Origin: JAUIAI01 sp963732405
GTDB lineage: Bacteria; Pseudomonadota; Gammaproteobacteria; Burkholderiales; Burkholderiaceae_E
Assembly (NCBI GenBank): GCA_963732405.1
Contig: CAVSZG010000001.1
Coordinates: 1-64,000, forward strand
DNA: 64,000 bases
Reading direction: 5' to 3'
Shown: one piece after another, positions 44,889 to 53,504 of the stretch
How the letters are laid out: each line of letters opens with the position of its first letter
How positions within the stretch are numbered: the first letter of the stretch is position 1
Notes under the pieces: generated by a model
The model's database searches: none
What the model saw: the letters and a program-made list of their open reading frames with translations, nothing else
Told to the model about the DNA's origin: nothing
Position numbers and translations under genes: made by a program

Positions 44889-45704
44889 CAGATCGTCTCG
44901 CGCCTAACCGCCCCACCGGCCACCCGGTCGCGATCGTCGCATGCCAGCCGCCAGTTGTAGGCCGCCGCCCGATGCGCCTCGCGCAGCGCCTGCCCCCGGC
45001 CGTCACGCTGGTCGCGCAAGACCTTCTGATGCGGATGCCACTTTCCCCGCTGCCCCTTGAGGATCACGCTCTTGATGCCGCCGGCGTCAAGAGCGGTGCA
45101 CAGTCGCTCAAGGGTCATGGCTGCATGGGTAGAATCTCGCGGTGGCCTGGGCTCGGGCGGACCATCCTGCACGATTGAGAGAAATTCCGCAAAGCCCTTC
45201 TCGGGTCTCCCTGACTGCTCCGGCATGCCCGAGAGCGGCAGAAACAGCGTCATTGGAGATCCTGGCAGTGCGATCAATCCGTGATGCCGATAGAACGCCA
45301 GCGCCGAGTCATCTTTCGCGTCAATGGCCAGTGCATCAGCGGCAATCTCCGCCGCCCGGGACCGAGCCAGCGCATCGGCCAGCAGCGCCCCACACAACCC
45401 CTGCCCCTGGCACGCTGCCGCCACGGCCAACCGGCCCATGCGCACGGCCGGCAGCAAGGGATAGCGCGGCAGTTTGCGACCCATGTCGGCGGGCAGCGCT
45501 GAGAGCAGCACACCGGTTGCCGACAGGGTGTCGTACCCAGTGACCTGGCCCCCCATCGACCGCGACGAAGCAGGCGGTCACGCGCCGGCAAATGTCCTGG
45601 GTGACCTGCGTGTGGAAATAGCGATCCAGAGGCACCGAGCTGCTCGCAAATCCCGCTCGGTCATGCCCTTGTAACGGCTCAACCCGGAACGGACCGCGGC
45701 TCAC
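44888..45704 (-). pseudogene. tacT: TacT-like GNAT acetyltransferase toxin, frameshifted and extended
   Basis: A GTG at 45704 overlaps the tacA stop. SRGPFRVEPLQGHDRAGFAS, DRYFHTQVTQDICRRVTACFVAVD is the TacT N-terminus. A G6 run (C6 at 45549-45554) carries one extra G; removing it leads to GQVTGYDTLSATGVLL, MGRLAVAAACQGQGLCGALL (acetyl-CoA loop Q-x-x-G-x-G/A) and AIDAKDDSALAFYRHHGL. After MTLFLPL the frame runs on about 110 codons of unrelated sequence. The toxin would acetylate aminoacyl-tRNA if active. Confidence 0.85.
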
Positions 45705-46000
45705 TCCGTGCCCAGCAACTCGCGCCGGCGCTCAAAGGCGCGCACAAGCGCCGCATTGGGCGGCGGTGGCTCAAGCAGCGCTTGAGCGAACACCCGCTGA
45801 TCGGCCCGCGACAGGCGCATTACCTCGGCCTGCTCGATGGCCTGGTGCGCGGCGGCCTGCACGGCCGACACGACGAAGTCCGTCATCGAGCGCCCTTGCA
45901 GCTCGGCAGCGGGCTTGAGCAGCGCATGCAGATCGGTGCTGATTCGGGCCTCCAGGCGCGCGGTCGGCGCCGGTTGACGGGCGGGAGCCTGGGTTTTCAT
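45701..46000 (-). CDS. tacA: TacA/DUF1778-family antitoxin, copy 1
   Basis: 99 aa from the ATG at 46000; the paralogue at 49324-49623 begins at the equivalent residue. RHH: ARLEARISTDLHALLKPAAELQGRSMTDFVVSAVQAAAHQAIEQ. The C-terminal toxin-binding tail is SRADQRVFAQALLEPPPPNAALVRAFERRREL. It overlaps tacT by four bases. Confidence 0.9.
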   Translation of the reverse strand: MKTQAPARQPAPTARLEARISTDLHALLKPAAELQGRSMTDFVVSAVQAAAHQAIEQAEVMRLSRADQRVFAQALLEPPPPNAALVRAFERRRELLGTE

Positions 46001-46117
46001 CGCCAAATGATTCGGCTGATAGCCGTACAAATCAAGGTCAATCCCCTGACAAACGAGATTTTCGAGAACGCCGAACGCGGCCGCTTCCATCGGCCGCCGA
46101 AGTGATCGACAACCGGG

Positions 46118-46546
46118 TTACAGGAAGACATCTACCCCGACGTTGAACCGTTGCGCCAAGCCTTTGGCCAGTTCGCGGGGGATTGCGCGACGACCGTTCA
46201 GAATCGCCGAGAGGTTGGGCTGTGCCACCAGATCAGCCAGATCGATCTGTTTTATCCCACGGATCTGCATCAGGTAGCTCAGCACTTCGCGCGGCTCCGC
46301 AGCCGGAATCGCATAGTGCTGCCCATCGAAGTCCGACACGAGTTTGCCAACCAGATCCAGCAAACCCGCCAGCGGGTGGGATTCGTCCTCCCCGACCCGA
46401 TCGATCAGCGCGTTCATGAGCAATATCATCCGGTCGTAATCGGCCTCGTTGCGCACGGGCCGCAGTTGGCTCGTCGCTTCGAACTCGGCCCAGGTCCGGG
46501 TGATTGCGTCCAAGTCCATGGTCATTGCATTCATCGCATCCCTCAT
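46118..46546 (-). CDS. HigA-like antitoxin (COG5499 type)
   Basis: 142 aa from the ATG at 46546, chosen for its ATGA overlap with the toxin stop. The N-terminal half is helical (DYDRMILLMNALIDRVGEDESHPLAGLLDLVG). The C-terminal HTH is VLSYLMQIRGIKQIDLADLVAQPNLSAILNGRRAIPRELAKGLAQRFNVGVDVF, the hallmark of this HigA type. Confidence 0.88.
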   Translation of the reverse strand: MRDAMNAMTMDLDAITRTWAEFEATSQLRPVRNEADYDRMILLMNALIDRVGEDESHPLAGLLDLVGKLVSDFDGQHYAIPAAEPREVLSYLMQIRGIKQIDLADLVAQPNLSAILNGRRAIPRELAKGLAQRFNVGVDVFL

Positions 46547-46833
46547 CGCTGCCGCTTGTTCCAATCGTCATAGTCCCGGTGAGTCAGAACCTCCCGGATA
46601 TAGACCTTCGCCCCCTGGTAATGCACCGCCGCGATCACGCGGTAGTTATTCCCACCGACGTTGAACACGGTAAACGGCGCCACGTAGTCCACGCTGCCGA
46701 ATGTCTGGCGTAGATCACTGAAATCCGTGAAGGTGGTCCGCTCAACCACTGTATGCCAATGCCGCATCGGGGCCTCGGCCTCAGGATGCTTCTCCCAAAA
46801 GGCACGCAAAGCTTTGAGCGAAATGATGTGCAT
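46543..46833 (-). CDS. HigB-type mRNA interferase toxin (PF09907 type)
   Basis: 96 aa. MHIISLKALRAFWEKHPEAEAPMRHWHTVVERTTFTDFSDLRQTFGSVDYV and FTVFNVGGNNYRVIAAVHYQGAKVYIREVLTHRDYDDWNK are the complete HigB_toxin signature including the catalytic YRVI and H-DYD-W end. Toxin-first operon with the HigA-like antitoxin. Confidence 0.92.
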   Translation of the reverse strand: MHIISLKALRAFWEKHPEAEAPMRHWHTVVERTTFTDFSDLRQTFGSVDYVAPFTVFNVGGNNYRVIAAVHYQGAKVYIREVLTHRDYDDWNKRQR

Positions 46834-47008
46834 GCACCATTATATCAAATTGATATGTTCATTGAAAACAAGGCGAAACAGAGGAAGACCCGGAGGCTCC
46901 GGGTGAGGATTGCCTGGCGCATCCCCCTATGCGCCGAGCATCGGCGTAACCGGCCTACCGTTGGATGCGACTCGGGTCCCCCGATACTTGCCGAGGAATC
47001 CAGACGCG

Positions 47009-47032
47009 GATGTGCCGTTAAGACGGCACATC
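47009..47032 (+). other. Perfect 10-bp hairpin
   Basis: GATGTGCCGT-TAAG-ACGGCACATC, without a following T run. It lies at the edge of the second secreted-protein block and may be a terminator remnant or protein site. Confidence 0.45.
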
Positions 47033-47187
47033 CCGGTGGCCCGAGACACGGGCGAGACGGACTTGATACCGAACCGATGCTGCACCGTGTCAAAGGCGCT
47101 ACCTGAGGCGCCCACAATGACTTTCATCGACGCAGCACACACCAAAACCTCTCGCACCGAACCCCTCAATCCTCAGGAGTCACCCTC

Positions 47188-47505
47188 ATGAAAACCCGAT
47201 TCGCCATCGCTTCCATCGCCACCGTCGCCGCCTTTGCCTCGATCGGCAATGCCGTTGCCGGTGAGCTCTATGCCGACGTGGGCCAGTCGTTCTCCCCCGC
47301 CACCCAGTCCGCCCCGGTGGGCGTGGCCGGCTACACCGGCGGCGGCGAGCTCTACCCCGCGATCGAGCGCCTGGCCAATCAACCCGTTGCCCAGACCCCG
47401 GTGGCCAAGCCCACCCCGGCGATCTACGCCACTGGCGGCGAGCTGTTCGCACCGAGCCAGTTCGGCAACAGCTTCTCGGCTATCGACACCAACGCGGCCG
47501 AGTAA
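47188..47505 (+). CDS. Small secreted GELY/GELF-repeat protein, copy 2
   Basis: 105 aa. Signal peptide to residue 24, then GELYADVGQSFSPATQSA, GGELYPAIERLANQPVAQTP and GGELFAPSQFGNSFSA. It differs from copy 1 at seven positions, mostly in the linker after the first block and in the signal, while the GEL blocks are unchanged. AGGAG at the usual distance. No known family. Confidence 0.8.
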   Translation: MKTRFAIASIATVAAFASIGNAVAGELYADVGQSFSPATQSAPVGVAGYTGGGELYPAIERLANQPVAQTPVAKPTPAIYATGGELFAPSQFGNSFSAIDTNAAE

Positions 47506-47548
47506 CCCGCGAGCCCGACAGAACGCCCCTCTCCTCCTCCCCCTGGAA

Positions 47549-47582
47549 GGCAAAACGCCCGGCATTGGCCGGGCGTTTTGCC
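47549..47582 (+). terminator. Hairpin terminator after the small secreted protein, copy 2
   Basis: Perfect 15-bp stem GGCAAAACGCCCGGC with loop ATTG. One base pair longer than copy 1, with the compensating change in both arms (AAAA/TTTT). Confidence 0.78.
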
Positions 47583-47714
47583 GTGCGTCCGGCGTTAAAT
47601 CCCAACGTGGAAGACTCGTGATCGCTGTTCGGGCAGCACCGAATCGCGACCTGGGGCGGCCCACGACAGCATTGACTCGGTGACCGACCGGCTGCTTCAA
47701 CCAGAGCATGCGCT

Positions 47715-47950
47715 GTCAGATACCGATAAAGCGCCAGGCCAGACGCGCTGCAGCGTTGGCACTGATGGGGCGCCTTCCCTTGAGGACTCCCGGATTCGAG
47801 TACCCGGCACGTTCAACGCAAACGAGAACGAATTTTCGCGCGTCGATTGCAGAAGACAGAAGGACATTCACGCCCAGGTTGAATCGCTGCGCCAGACCCT
47901 TGGCCATCGTCCGCAAAGTGCCCGGCACTTAAAGACGGTTGCTCGCCAGC
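47715..47950 (-). pseudogene. Jumbled HigA-type antitoxin scraps
   Basis: Two antitoxin pieces lie in one short frame. MAKGLAQRFNLGVNVLL resembles the C-terminus of the HigA-like protein at 46118. VLKGRRPISANAAARLAWRFIG resembles the HigA block at 29667 (ILKERRAISADTAERLARYFGG). No functional protein is likely. Confidence 0.5.
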
Positions 47951-48092
47951 GGGTTCACGGACAAGGCCATTGGCGCGGTGCAGCTGACCGCCGAGGTACA
48001 GCTTAAGTGGCGAGGCACGTCGGTCGTCATCAGCACCGACCGATCATCGCACACGAGAATGGGCGCTTAATCACCGGATTGATCTGGCTGAC

Positions 48093-48254
48093 ATGGTCGA
48101 CAGTGCGCAATACCGTGAGCGACTGACATTCGAAACGCAGGTCCTACTGCTACACCGAACTGTCGATGCGGCGTACACCGGGCGAAACAAGCATGCCGAT
48201 GAATTTCAACTTGCCTGCGAAGCAGTTGCAGAATATTGGCGACGTTGGCTATGA
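48093..48254 (+). CDS. Small hypothetical protein, 53 aa
   Basis: Frame of 54 codons: VDSAQYRERLTFETQVLLLH, then RTVDAAYTGRNKHADEFQLA ending AEYWRRWL. Helical and charged, ends one base before the ccdA operator. No family recognised; may be a remnant of a larger gene. Confidence 0.35.
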   Translation: MVDSAQYRERLTFETQVLLLHRTVDAAYTGRNKHADEFQLACEAVAEYWRRWL

Positions 48255-48275
48255 TATGCGCATTCCATACGCATA
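48255..48275 (+). promoter_or_regulatory. ccdAB operator-like dyad
   Basis: TATGCG-9 bases-CGCATA inverted repeat directly upstream of the GGGAAG ribosome site and the ccdA ATG. A probable autoregulatory site; inferred from symmetry and position. Confidence 0.5.
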
Positions 48276-48285
48276 GGGAAGCCGA

Positions 48286-48537
48286 ATGTCTACCCGCGCG
48301 GTCTCTGTTCAGCGTAAGCGCCCGGTCAATTTGACCCTGTCAGAAGACGTGGTGGCGTCGGCCAAGCGCTACAGCAATAACCTGTCGGCTACGGTGGAGA
48401 CACTGCTGACGGAGTACGCGCAGCGCCAACAGCAGGCAGCTACGGAACGACAGCAGCGCGCCAAGGCGTGCGCCGGCGAATGGAATGCGGTGCATGATGC
48501 AGTCGGCTCGTTTGCCGACGAGCACAGCACCCTGTGA
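48286..48537 (+). CDS. ccdA: CcdA-family antitoxin
   Basis: 83 aa. Pro-rich RHH start (RKRPVNLTLSEDVVASAKRYSNNLSATVETLLTEY) and a C-terminal toxin-binding tail with W-ENA-like EWNAVHDAVGSFADEHSTL. It precedes ccdB by nine bases. Confidence 0.92.
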   Translation: MSTRAVSVQRKRPVNLTLSEDVVASAKRYSNNLSATVETLLTEYAQRQQQAATERQQRAKACAGEWNAVHDAVGSFADEHSTL

Positions 48538-48546
48538 GGCCTTACG

Positions 48547-48876
48547 ATGGCGCAGTTTGATGTTCATCGCAACAAGGGGCCATTGCGCGACAGCGTTCCA
48601 TTCGTGGTGCTGGTGCAGTCATCCCTGTTTGATGACTACCGGCGTCGGGTGGTGGTGCCGCTGGTGCGGCGCCGTATGTTGCCCCGCCATTCGGCGTCGG
48701 CAGGCACGCGATTGAACCCGGTATTCCGCTTTGCCGGGAGGGAGGTGGTGTTGCATCCGCTGGACATGGTGTCAGTGGCGATGGACCAGTTGGGCGAGCA
48801 CGTCGGTAGCCTCGCGGAACGTGGGCAGGACATCACCGACGCGCTCGATGAGTTGCTGACGCGGTCCTGGGGCTGA
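48547..48876 (+). CDS. ccdB: CcdB-family gyrase-poison toxin
   Basis: 109 aa. AQFDVHRNKGPLRDSVPFVVLVQSSLFDDYRRRVVVPLVRR is the CcdB beta start, and FRFAGREVVLHPLDMVSVAMDQLGEHVGSL and the C-terminal ITDALDELLTRSWG complete it. The last three residues (SWG) match the W-G-I end region of CcdB that contacts gyrase. Appears intact. Confidence 0.93.
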   Translation: MAQFDVHRNKGPLRDSVPFVVLVQSSLFDDYRRRVVVPLVRRRMLPRHSASAGTRLNPVFRFAGREVVLHPLDMVSVAMDQLGEHVGSLAERGQDITDALDELLTRSWG

Positions 48877-49200
48877 TTACCCGCGCTGCGTCAGAGGTAT
48901 GCTGATTTTCCCGGGTTTGAGCGTCGGCCGTCGCACTTTGCATCACAGATGGTCGAAGCAGCGGTGCACATCGTTTTCCACGCACGGGCCGTGCATGTCG
49001 TTGTCGATGGCCTTGCGCCGGCCTTGGCCGAGCGCGTCGTGGTCCACGCCGTAGGCGGCCGGGTTCATGCCCACGGGTGGATGCAAAGGGGAGGAGAAGC
49101 GATGATGAAAGCCGCGCTGTATGCTGGCGTCGCTGAAACCCATGTCCACGCGCACCACCTACTCGACACTCACGCCTCTTTCATCAGGTTGAGCAGGCGG
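48877..49200. other. Unassigned stretch after ccdB
   Basis: 324 bases with no recognised gene. A minus-strand frame (48943-49158) contains DNDMHGPCVENDVHRCFDHL, which I cannot place. Probably remnant sequence; it ends where tacT similarity begins. Confidence 0.3.
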
Positions 49201-49201
49201 T

Positions 49202-49327
49202 CACGCGCCGGCGAACGTCCTGGGTGACCTGCTTGCGGAAATAGCGATCCAGAGGTGCCGAACCGCTCAAAAATCCCGCCCGGTCATACCCTTGTAACGG
49301 CTCAACCCGGAACGGTCCGCGGCTCAC
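49202..49327 (-). pseudogene. tacT: TacT N-terminal fragment
   Basis: A GTG overlapping the tacA copy 2 stop is followed by SRGPFRVEPLQGYDRAGFLS, DRYFRKQVTQDVRRRVTAC and then unrelated codons. About 42 residues of the GNAT toxin remain; the acetyl-CoA site is gone, leaving an orphan antitoxin. Confidence 0.8.
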
Positions 49328-49623
49328 TCCGCGCCCAGTAACTCGCGCCGGCGCTCAAAGGCGCGCACCAGAGCCGCACTGGGCGGCGGTGGCTCAAGCA
49401 GCGCTTGAGCGACAATACGCTGATCTGCGCGCGACAGACGCATCACCTCGGCCTGCTCGACGGCCTCGTGCGCGGCGGCCTGCACGGCCGACACGACGAA
49501 GTCCGTCACCGAGCGCCCCTGCAGCTCGGCAGCGCGCTTGAGTAGCGCATGCAGATCGGTACTGATTCGGGCCTCCAGGCGCGCGGTCGGCGCCGATTGA
49601 CGGGTGGGAGCCTGGATTTTCAT
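49324..49623 (-). CDS. tacA: TacA/DUF1778-family antitoxin, copy 2
   Basis: 99 aa. ARLEARISTDLHALLKRAAELQGRSVTDFVVSAVQAAAHEAVEQ and the tail SRADQRIVAQALLEPPPPSAALVRAFERRREL. Intact, but its toxin is truncated, so it is an orphan that might still neutralise or cross-regulate the copy 1 module. Confidence 0.9.
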   Translation of the reverse strand: MKIQAPTRQSAPTARLEARISTDLHALLKRAAELQGRSVTDFVVSAVQAAAHEAVEQAEVMRLSRADQRIVAQALLEPPPPSAALVRAFERRRELLGAE

Positions 49624-50125
49624 CTCGCCATATTTCGGCTAATTGCCGTACAAATCAAGGGCGATCCCACCGACGCGCCAACTGTCTGCGCCTTGAGATG
49701 CATTTCATAGGTTGTCAAGACGGCCCTCTCGTCGGCACTGCGTCCAAGGCAGTGAGATGGTGCCCGGGTGGCGGTGCGGGCTTCCCCGGGTTGAGCTGGT
49801 CGTGGGAGTTGAAGGCACCTGGAGTCCGAGAATGAGCCGTGCTGCAGAAAACCCGGGCACGCTGGTTAGCCAAGGCATCGACCCGCACCTGAACCGCGAA
49901 CATGCCTGCGCATCGTGGTCGCCGTGCTGCCGGCCTCGGCCAGAGCACGCAGGAACGCGGAGTACTGGTTCTCACCGATCAATCGGCAGTCGATCTGCAT
50001 CAGGTCGACCTTCGCGTCGAGCGTCGGCAGGTCGGCGCGACCGCAGACGAGCGCACGGGCAGCGTCGGCCCGATGGATATCGCTCGACAGCGTGGTGGTC
50101 ATGTCGGCAATGTCCTGCGGCCGCG
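49624..50125. other. Unassigned stretch with possible gene fragment
   Basis: A minus-strand frame at 49866-50102 (TTTLSSDIHRADAARALVCG, DLMQIDCRLIGENQYSAFLRALAEAG) has gene-like composition but no recognised family and no stop-to-stop integrity. It may be the tail of a deleted gene. Confidence 0.3.
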
Positions 50126-51643
50126 CTACTTTCGAGGTACAGGCTTGCGCGGCTGCGCGGGCGTCGTCTTGGCGTGGGCGTCTTTGCCCGACACCGGAGC
50201 GGCACCCAGGCCCAGCGCCTGCGGGTCGAACGGCTTGCCGTTGATGGTCAACTGCCCCGCCGAGAGCGCGAGCTTGAACTCGAGGATGCCGTTGGTCCGC
50301 GTGACATAGCCCTGCTGCGCCAGACCGTCGACCTGCGCAGAGAACATCTGCCGAACCATCTGTTTGTCTTGGGGCGACTGCGCATTCGCGCCGCCCAGGT
50401 CGGCGAGCAACGCCTCGGGCAGCTTCAGGTCGGCGGTCGCGTCGAGCTTGGTCAGCAGACCCAGCCCCATCGATAGATCTTCGGGCTTCACGCCGGTCAA
50501 TTTCACGCGCGCGGCGACATGCGACTGACCATGCGGGCTGGTGAACGCGAGGCGGTCGACGGAGAACTCGGGGTGATGAGCAAGCAGCCCCATCGCCTTG
50601 TTCTTCAGCGGTTCGACCGCGGTGCCGAGCTTATCGGCCAGCACCTGAGGGTCGGCATACATCTGCATTGCATCGTGATACACCTTGGCGACCGTGCGCG
50701 CGTGCAGATGCTTGGTCGATACGTCGAAGTGAGCGGGGCCGAACTCTTGTTGGCCGACCAGGATCGACACGGCGCTGATGCGCGTAACCACGTCGATGAA
50801 ATCGCCGCCAGTCACGGGCATATCGACGGCGTATGTCAGGTTCTTCATCGTGACCGGCTGCAACGGGGCCACCGGGTCGCCGTCGGCCAGCAGCGCTGCG
50901 GCCTTCGCCGGCTTGATGTCGATCTGCGCGATATCGAACTTCTGCGTGCCGCTGTAGAACATAGGCTCGTCGGCAAACAGGCGCTTCTGGTTGCCGCTCA
51001 TCCGGATACCCGATATCAGCATGTGCACACCTTCGTCCTGAACCTCGAGGCGGGGCACCTCGCCCACGAGCGTGAAGCCCGCCATGTCGCGGGTGAAGGT
51101 GGTGTCGGCTTTGACGCCCCCCCAGTTGATGGCGGCTGCGCCGTCGGGCCCGATGAAACGGTGCGTGAACGCCGGACTCTCGACCGTGCTGCGCCCGCCG
51201 CCGTCGAAGCCGAAGACGGTGCGTGCGGTCAGCGGTTTCTTGTCGCCCAGCACCTTCGCCAATTCGCGCATGCTTTCGTCGTCGAGCACAAATTCGCTGT
51301 CGACCACCGCAGCCGACAGCCCGCCGCCCACGATGGGGCCATGGTCGACGCGGCTCTTCACGGTAAAGCGCAGCGGCTGGGGAACCTCGGCCGCGTTGCC
51401 CTGCGCGTCACGAACCTTGGCGAGTCTGCGAAACATGTCGCCGAAGACCTCGAATATGACGTCGTCGGTCGAACTCGCAAAGCCGCGCTGAAAGTCCCGC
51501 TTCACAACCTTTATGAAGGGCATCTGCGCAAGCGCCTTGTATTGCTCGGCCAGCCTGGCCTCGATCTGCTTGCCCATCCACCAGGTTGCTGTCGGCCACG
51601 CCAGCACCAGTAACGCGACGACCGCCGAGACAACCCTCTTCAA
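50126..51643 (-). CDS. ydgA: DUF945 (YdgA-like) membrane-anchored protein
   Basis: 505 aa from the TTG at 51643: AGGAG sits six bases upstream and the next residues (KRVVSAVVALLVLAWPTATWWMG) form the N-terminal anchor. The upstream ATG at 51727 has no such site. The DUF945 body is beta-rich: KVVKRDFQRGFASSTDDVIFEV, DHGPIVGGGLSAAVVDSEFVL, NLTYAVDMPVTGGDFIDVV and LTINGKPFDPQALGL. The C-terminal tail is Lys/Pro-rich. Periplasmic function unknown. Confidence 0.88.
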   Translation of the reverse strand: MKRVVSAVVALLVLAWPTATWWMGKQIEARLAEQYKALAQMPFIKVVKRDFQRGFASSTDDVIFEVFGDMFRRLAKVRDAQGNAAEVPQPLRFTVKSRVDHGPIVGGGLSAAVVDSEFVLDDESMRELAKVLGDKKPLTARTVFGFDGGGRSTVESPAFTHRFIGPDGAAAINWGGVKADTTFTRDMAGFTLVGEVPRLEVQDEGVHMLISGIRMSGNQKRLFADEPMFYSGTQKFDIAQIDIKPAKAAALLADGDPVAPLQPVTMKNLTYAVDMPVTGGDFIDVVTRISAVSILVGQQEFGPAHFDVSTKHLHARTVAKVYHDAMQMYADPQVLADKLGTAVEPLKNKAMGLLAHHPEFSVDRLAFTSPHGQSHVAARVKLTGVKPEDLSMGLGLLTKLDATADLKLPEALLADLGGANAQSPQDKQMVRQMFSAQVDGLAQQGYVTRTNGILEFKLALSAGQLTINGKPFDPQALGLGAAPVSGKDAHAKTTPAQPRKPVPRK

Positions 51644-51926
51644 CGGAATCTCCTGTCGAGCGAGTCTGTGATGATAGGGCGTGCTAACACCAATTGCAAT
51701 TGCGCGACTGGGTCGCGATGATTGCACGATGGAACTGGCAGATAATCAATTTGCACAAATCGAACCCCATCTTCTTTTCCAACGCTGCTCTTGGCGCGCA
51801 ACACGCGCAAGATCGAGCTCTGTGGGCGACGAAGGGCGTGAGCGCGTGGGTAAGCGTGGTGCTGGCCGAGCGAGAGTACTTCAACTGTGAGGAGCCCAAC
51901 CACCCGTCGCGGCAGCCAGGCGACGG

Positions 51927-53270
51927 CTAGCGACCCAGCTGTTCGAGGTACGCCTTCAGCGCCGGCACGTCGGCGTCAGGTATCGGCCGGAATTCGCAGG
52001 TGCCCGGCTCACAACCCTGCTTGTTGACTTTCGGCGCGAAGAAGCCGCCTTCGACGTCGAGAAACTCCAGGAAGCGGAACATCGCCTGATAGTGCTCGAT
52101 CACCGCGTCGAGGTCGCTCGCCGAGTTGTCGTGGAAATAGGGCGCTGTCCTTGCGATGCCGAACAGCGTGGGAACGTCGAAGCGACCGAACTCGCGCAGG
52201 TCACCGGTCACGAGCCCTCGGCCCGGGTCCGACGAGACCAGGTTTGTCACCACACCGGTGGGCAAGGTCACCGCATAGGGCTTGTTCTCGAGGCCGGCGC
52301 TGGGCAGCCCGTCAAAGAACAACGGCGTCACCGCGGGCGGCGGCAAGCCTGGCGGTGGCGGTCGCGGCGTGCCGACGAAGATGGCGACGAAGTCCTGCGG
52401 TCCTTCGGTCTTCGGCCCGCGCGAAGGCACGGGCAGGAAACGCGCGTCTGCGTTGACCGTCATCGTCGGCCCGCCATGGCAGGTGGCGCAGAAGGTCTCG
52501 AACACCTTGCGACCCTGCGCTTGCAGCGGGCTCAGGGCACCGTCGGGTGGCGGCGGCTCACGCCCATCGGCCAGCGCCAACGCGATGCGTTGTACGCGCG
52601 CGGACGAGTGCAGATGGCGCTGGAACTCCACGATGCGCTCGACCATCGCCGCAGGCGGTTCGCCCTCGAGCTGCGCATGCGCACGCATCGCCGAGACGGC
52701 CTGCGACTCAAGCGTGGCCTCGCGGCCGTCGGACTGGAACGGCCCACCGAAGCTCGCATCGATGACCGTGGGCACCGCGCGCCAGACCGACGCGGTCGTC
52801 GCCATCGCGTCGTCGCCACGTTTCACATTGGCCGGCAGCGGCAATGTCACGCGCACCAGCGCCTTGGTGCGCAGGGTAGTGAAGTCCTGCGCGAAGTCGT
52901 CGGCGTCGATCGATCTGAACAGTGGGTCGTCGGCGCCAGGGTCGTGCCTGCGGTGCTGCTGCAGCCGCTGCCAACGTGCTTCGACCGTGGCTGGCGTCAG
53001 CGCGAAGTTGTCCTCGGGCCGATGGCAGGTGGCGCACGATCGGCCGTTACCGCCCGGCGTGGGCCGAAAGAACTCGACCGCGTCGCGCAAGGTACCGGTG
53101 TACACGAACCGTGGTGCGCCAGCCGACTCCGTCTTCAGCGCGGCGATGGCCAGGGATTCGGGGTGCTGCTGGGCGTCGGGCTCGCCGCCACCACAGGCGG
53201 AAAGCCCAAAACCGGTCATGCAGGCGCATGCCAGACACCGACGCAAATGCTTGAGACAGGCGGTAATCAT
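51927..53270 (-). CDS. Di-heme c-type cytochrome lipoprotein (cytochrome c peroxidase-like)
   Basis: 447 aa from the ATG at 53270. Lipobox LSACGGG at residues 21-27. Two haem c motifs: CATCH in GNGRSCATCHRPEDNFALTP and CATCH in FETFCATCHGGPTM. The C-terminal half has FGRFDVPTLFGIARTAPYFHDNSA and LDAVIEHY, hallmarks of MauG/CCP di-heme proteins. Periplasmic side of the outer membrane; electron donor and substrate unknown. An in-frame extension upstream is an IS91 fragment and not part of the protein. Confidence 0.9.
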   Translation of the reverse strand: MITACLKHLRRCLACACMTGFGLSACGGGEPDAQQHPESLAIAALKTESAGAPRFVYTGTLRDAVEFFRPTPGGNGRSCATCHRPEDNFALTPATVEARWQRLQQHRRHDPGADDPLFRSIDADDFAQDFTTLRTKALVRVTLPLPANVKRGDDAMATTASVWRAVPTVIDASFGGPFQSDGREATLESQAVSAMRAHAQLEGEPPAAMVERIVEFQRHLHSSARVQRIALALADGREPPPPDGALSPLQAQGRKVFETFCATCHGGPTMTVNADARFLPVPSRGPKTEGPQDFVAIFVGTPRPPPPGLPPPAVTPLFFDGLPSAGLENKPYAVTLPTGVVTNLVSSDPGRGLVTGDLREFGRFDVPTLFGIARTAPYFHDNSASDLDAVIEHYQAMFRFLEFLDVEGGFFAPKVNKQGCEPGTCEFRPIPDADVPALKAYLEQLGR

Positions 53271-53329
53271 GTTGACCTCGCGGATCGATTCTTGATAGGC
53301 GCAGTATTCGTACGATCGTCTTTTCGGTC

Positions 53330-53504
53330 TTGGAGCTTTGCGACAACATGCCTTCACGCCAGCTGCGACAGCCGCGGCCCGCGGGCACGCTGCGCGCGCA
53401 GTTTGCGGTTTCGGTGCCAGTACGCCATGGAACCAGATCAGGTGCAGCCCTGGCCGGGTCGCCAGTGCCGCCAGTCGCTGCATGATTTGCAGCGGGCTCA
53501 TCAC
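53330..53504 (-). mobile_element. IS91-family transposase C-terminal remnant
   Basis: MSPLQIMQRLAALATRPGLHLIWFHGVLAPK matches the conserved tail of IS91-type transposases (ALVPRPRLHLIRFHGVLAPNAKLR). The rest is frameshifted and Ala-rich. It reads in frame into the cytochrome upstream region by chance. No complete IS is present. Confidence 0.7.

Larger units (their letters stand above)
47041..47590 (+). repeat. Secreted-protein block, copy 2
   Basis: Counterpart of 31728-32270 with the same 5' leader, gene and terminator. The TGCACCGTGTCAAAGGCGCT part upstream is essentially unchanged. Confidence 0.85.

Noticed and set aside
44888..45556. Intact GNAT acetyltransferase with a C-terminal domain
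   Set aside because: The real N-terminus is in another frame (start at 45704), and the C-terminal 110 codons are unrelated run-on sequence.
16418..49623. Chromosomal integron/superintegron carrying TA cassettes
   Set aside because: The recombinase lacks IntI features, genes occur on both strands, and no attC-like repeats with paired RYYYAAC/GTTRRRY arms were seen at cassette borders.
51927..53504. A 525-residue cytochrome with a long N-terminal domain
   Set aside because: The first 78 residues are an IS91 transposase tail and junk; a lipoprotein signal begins at the ATG at 53270.
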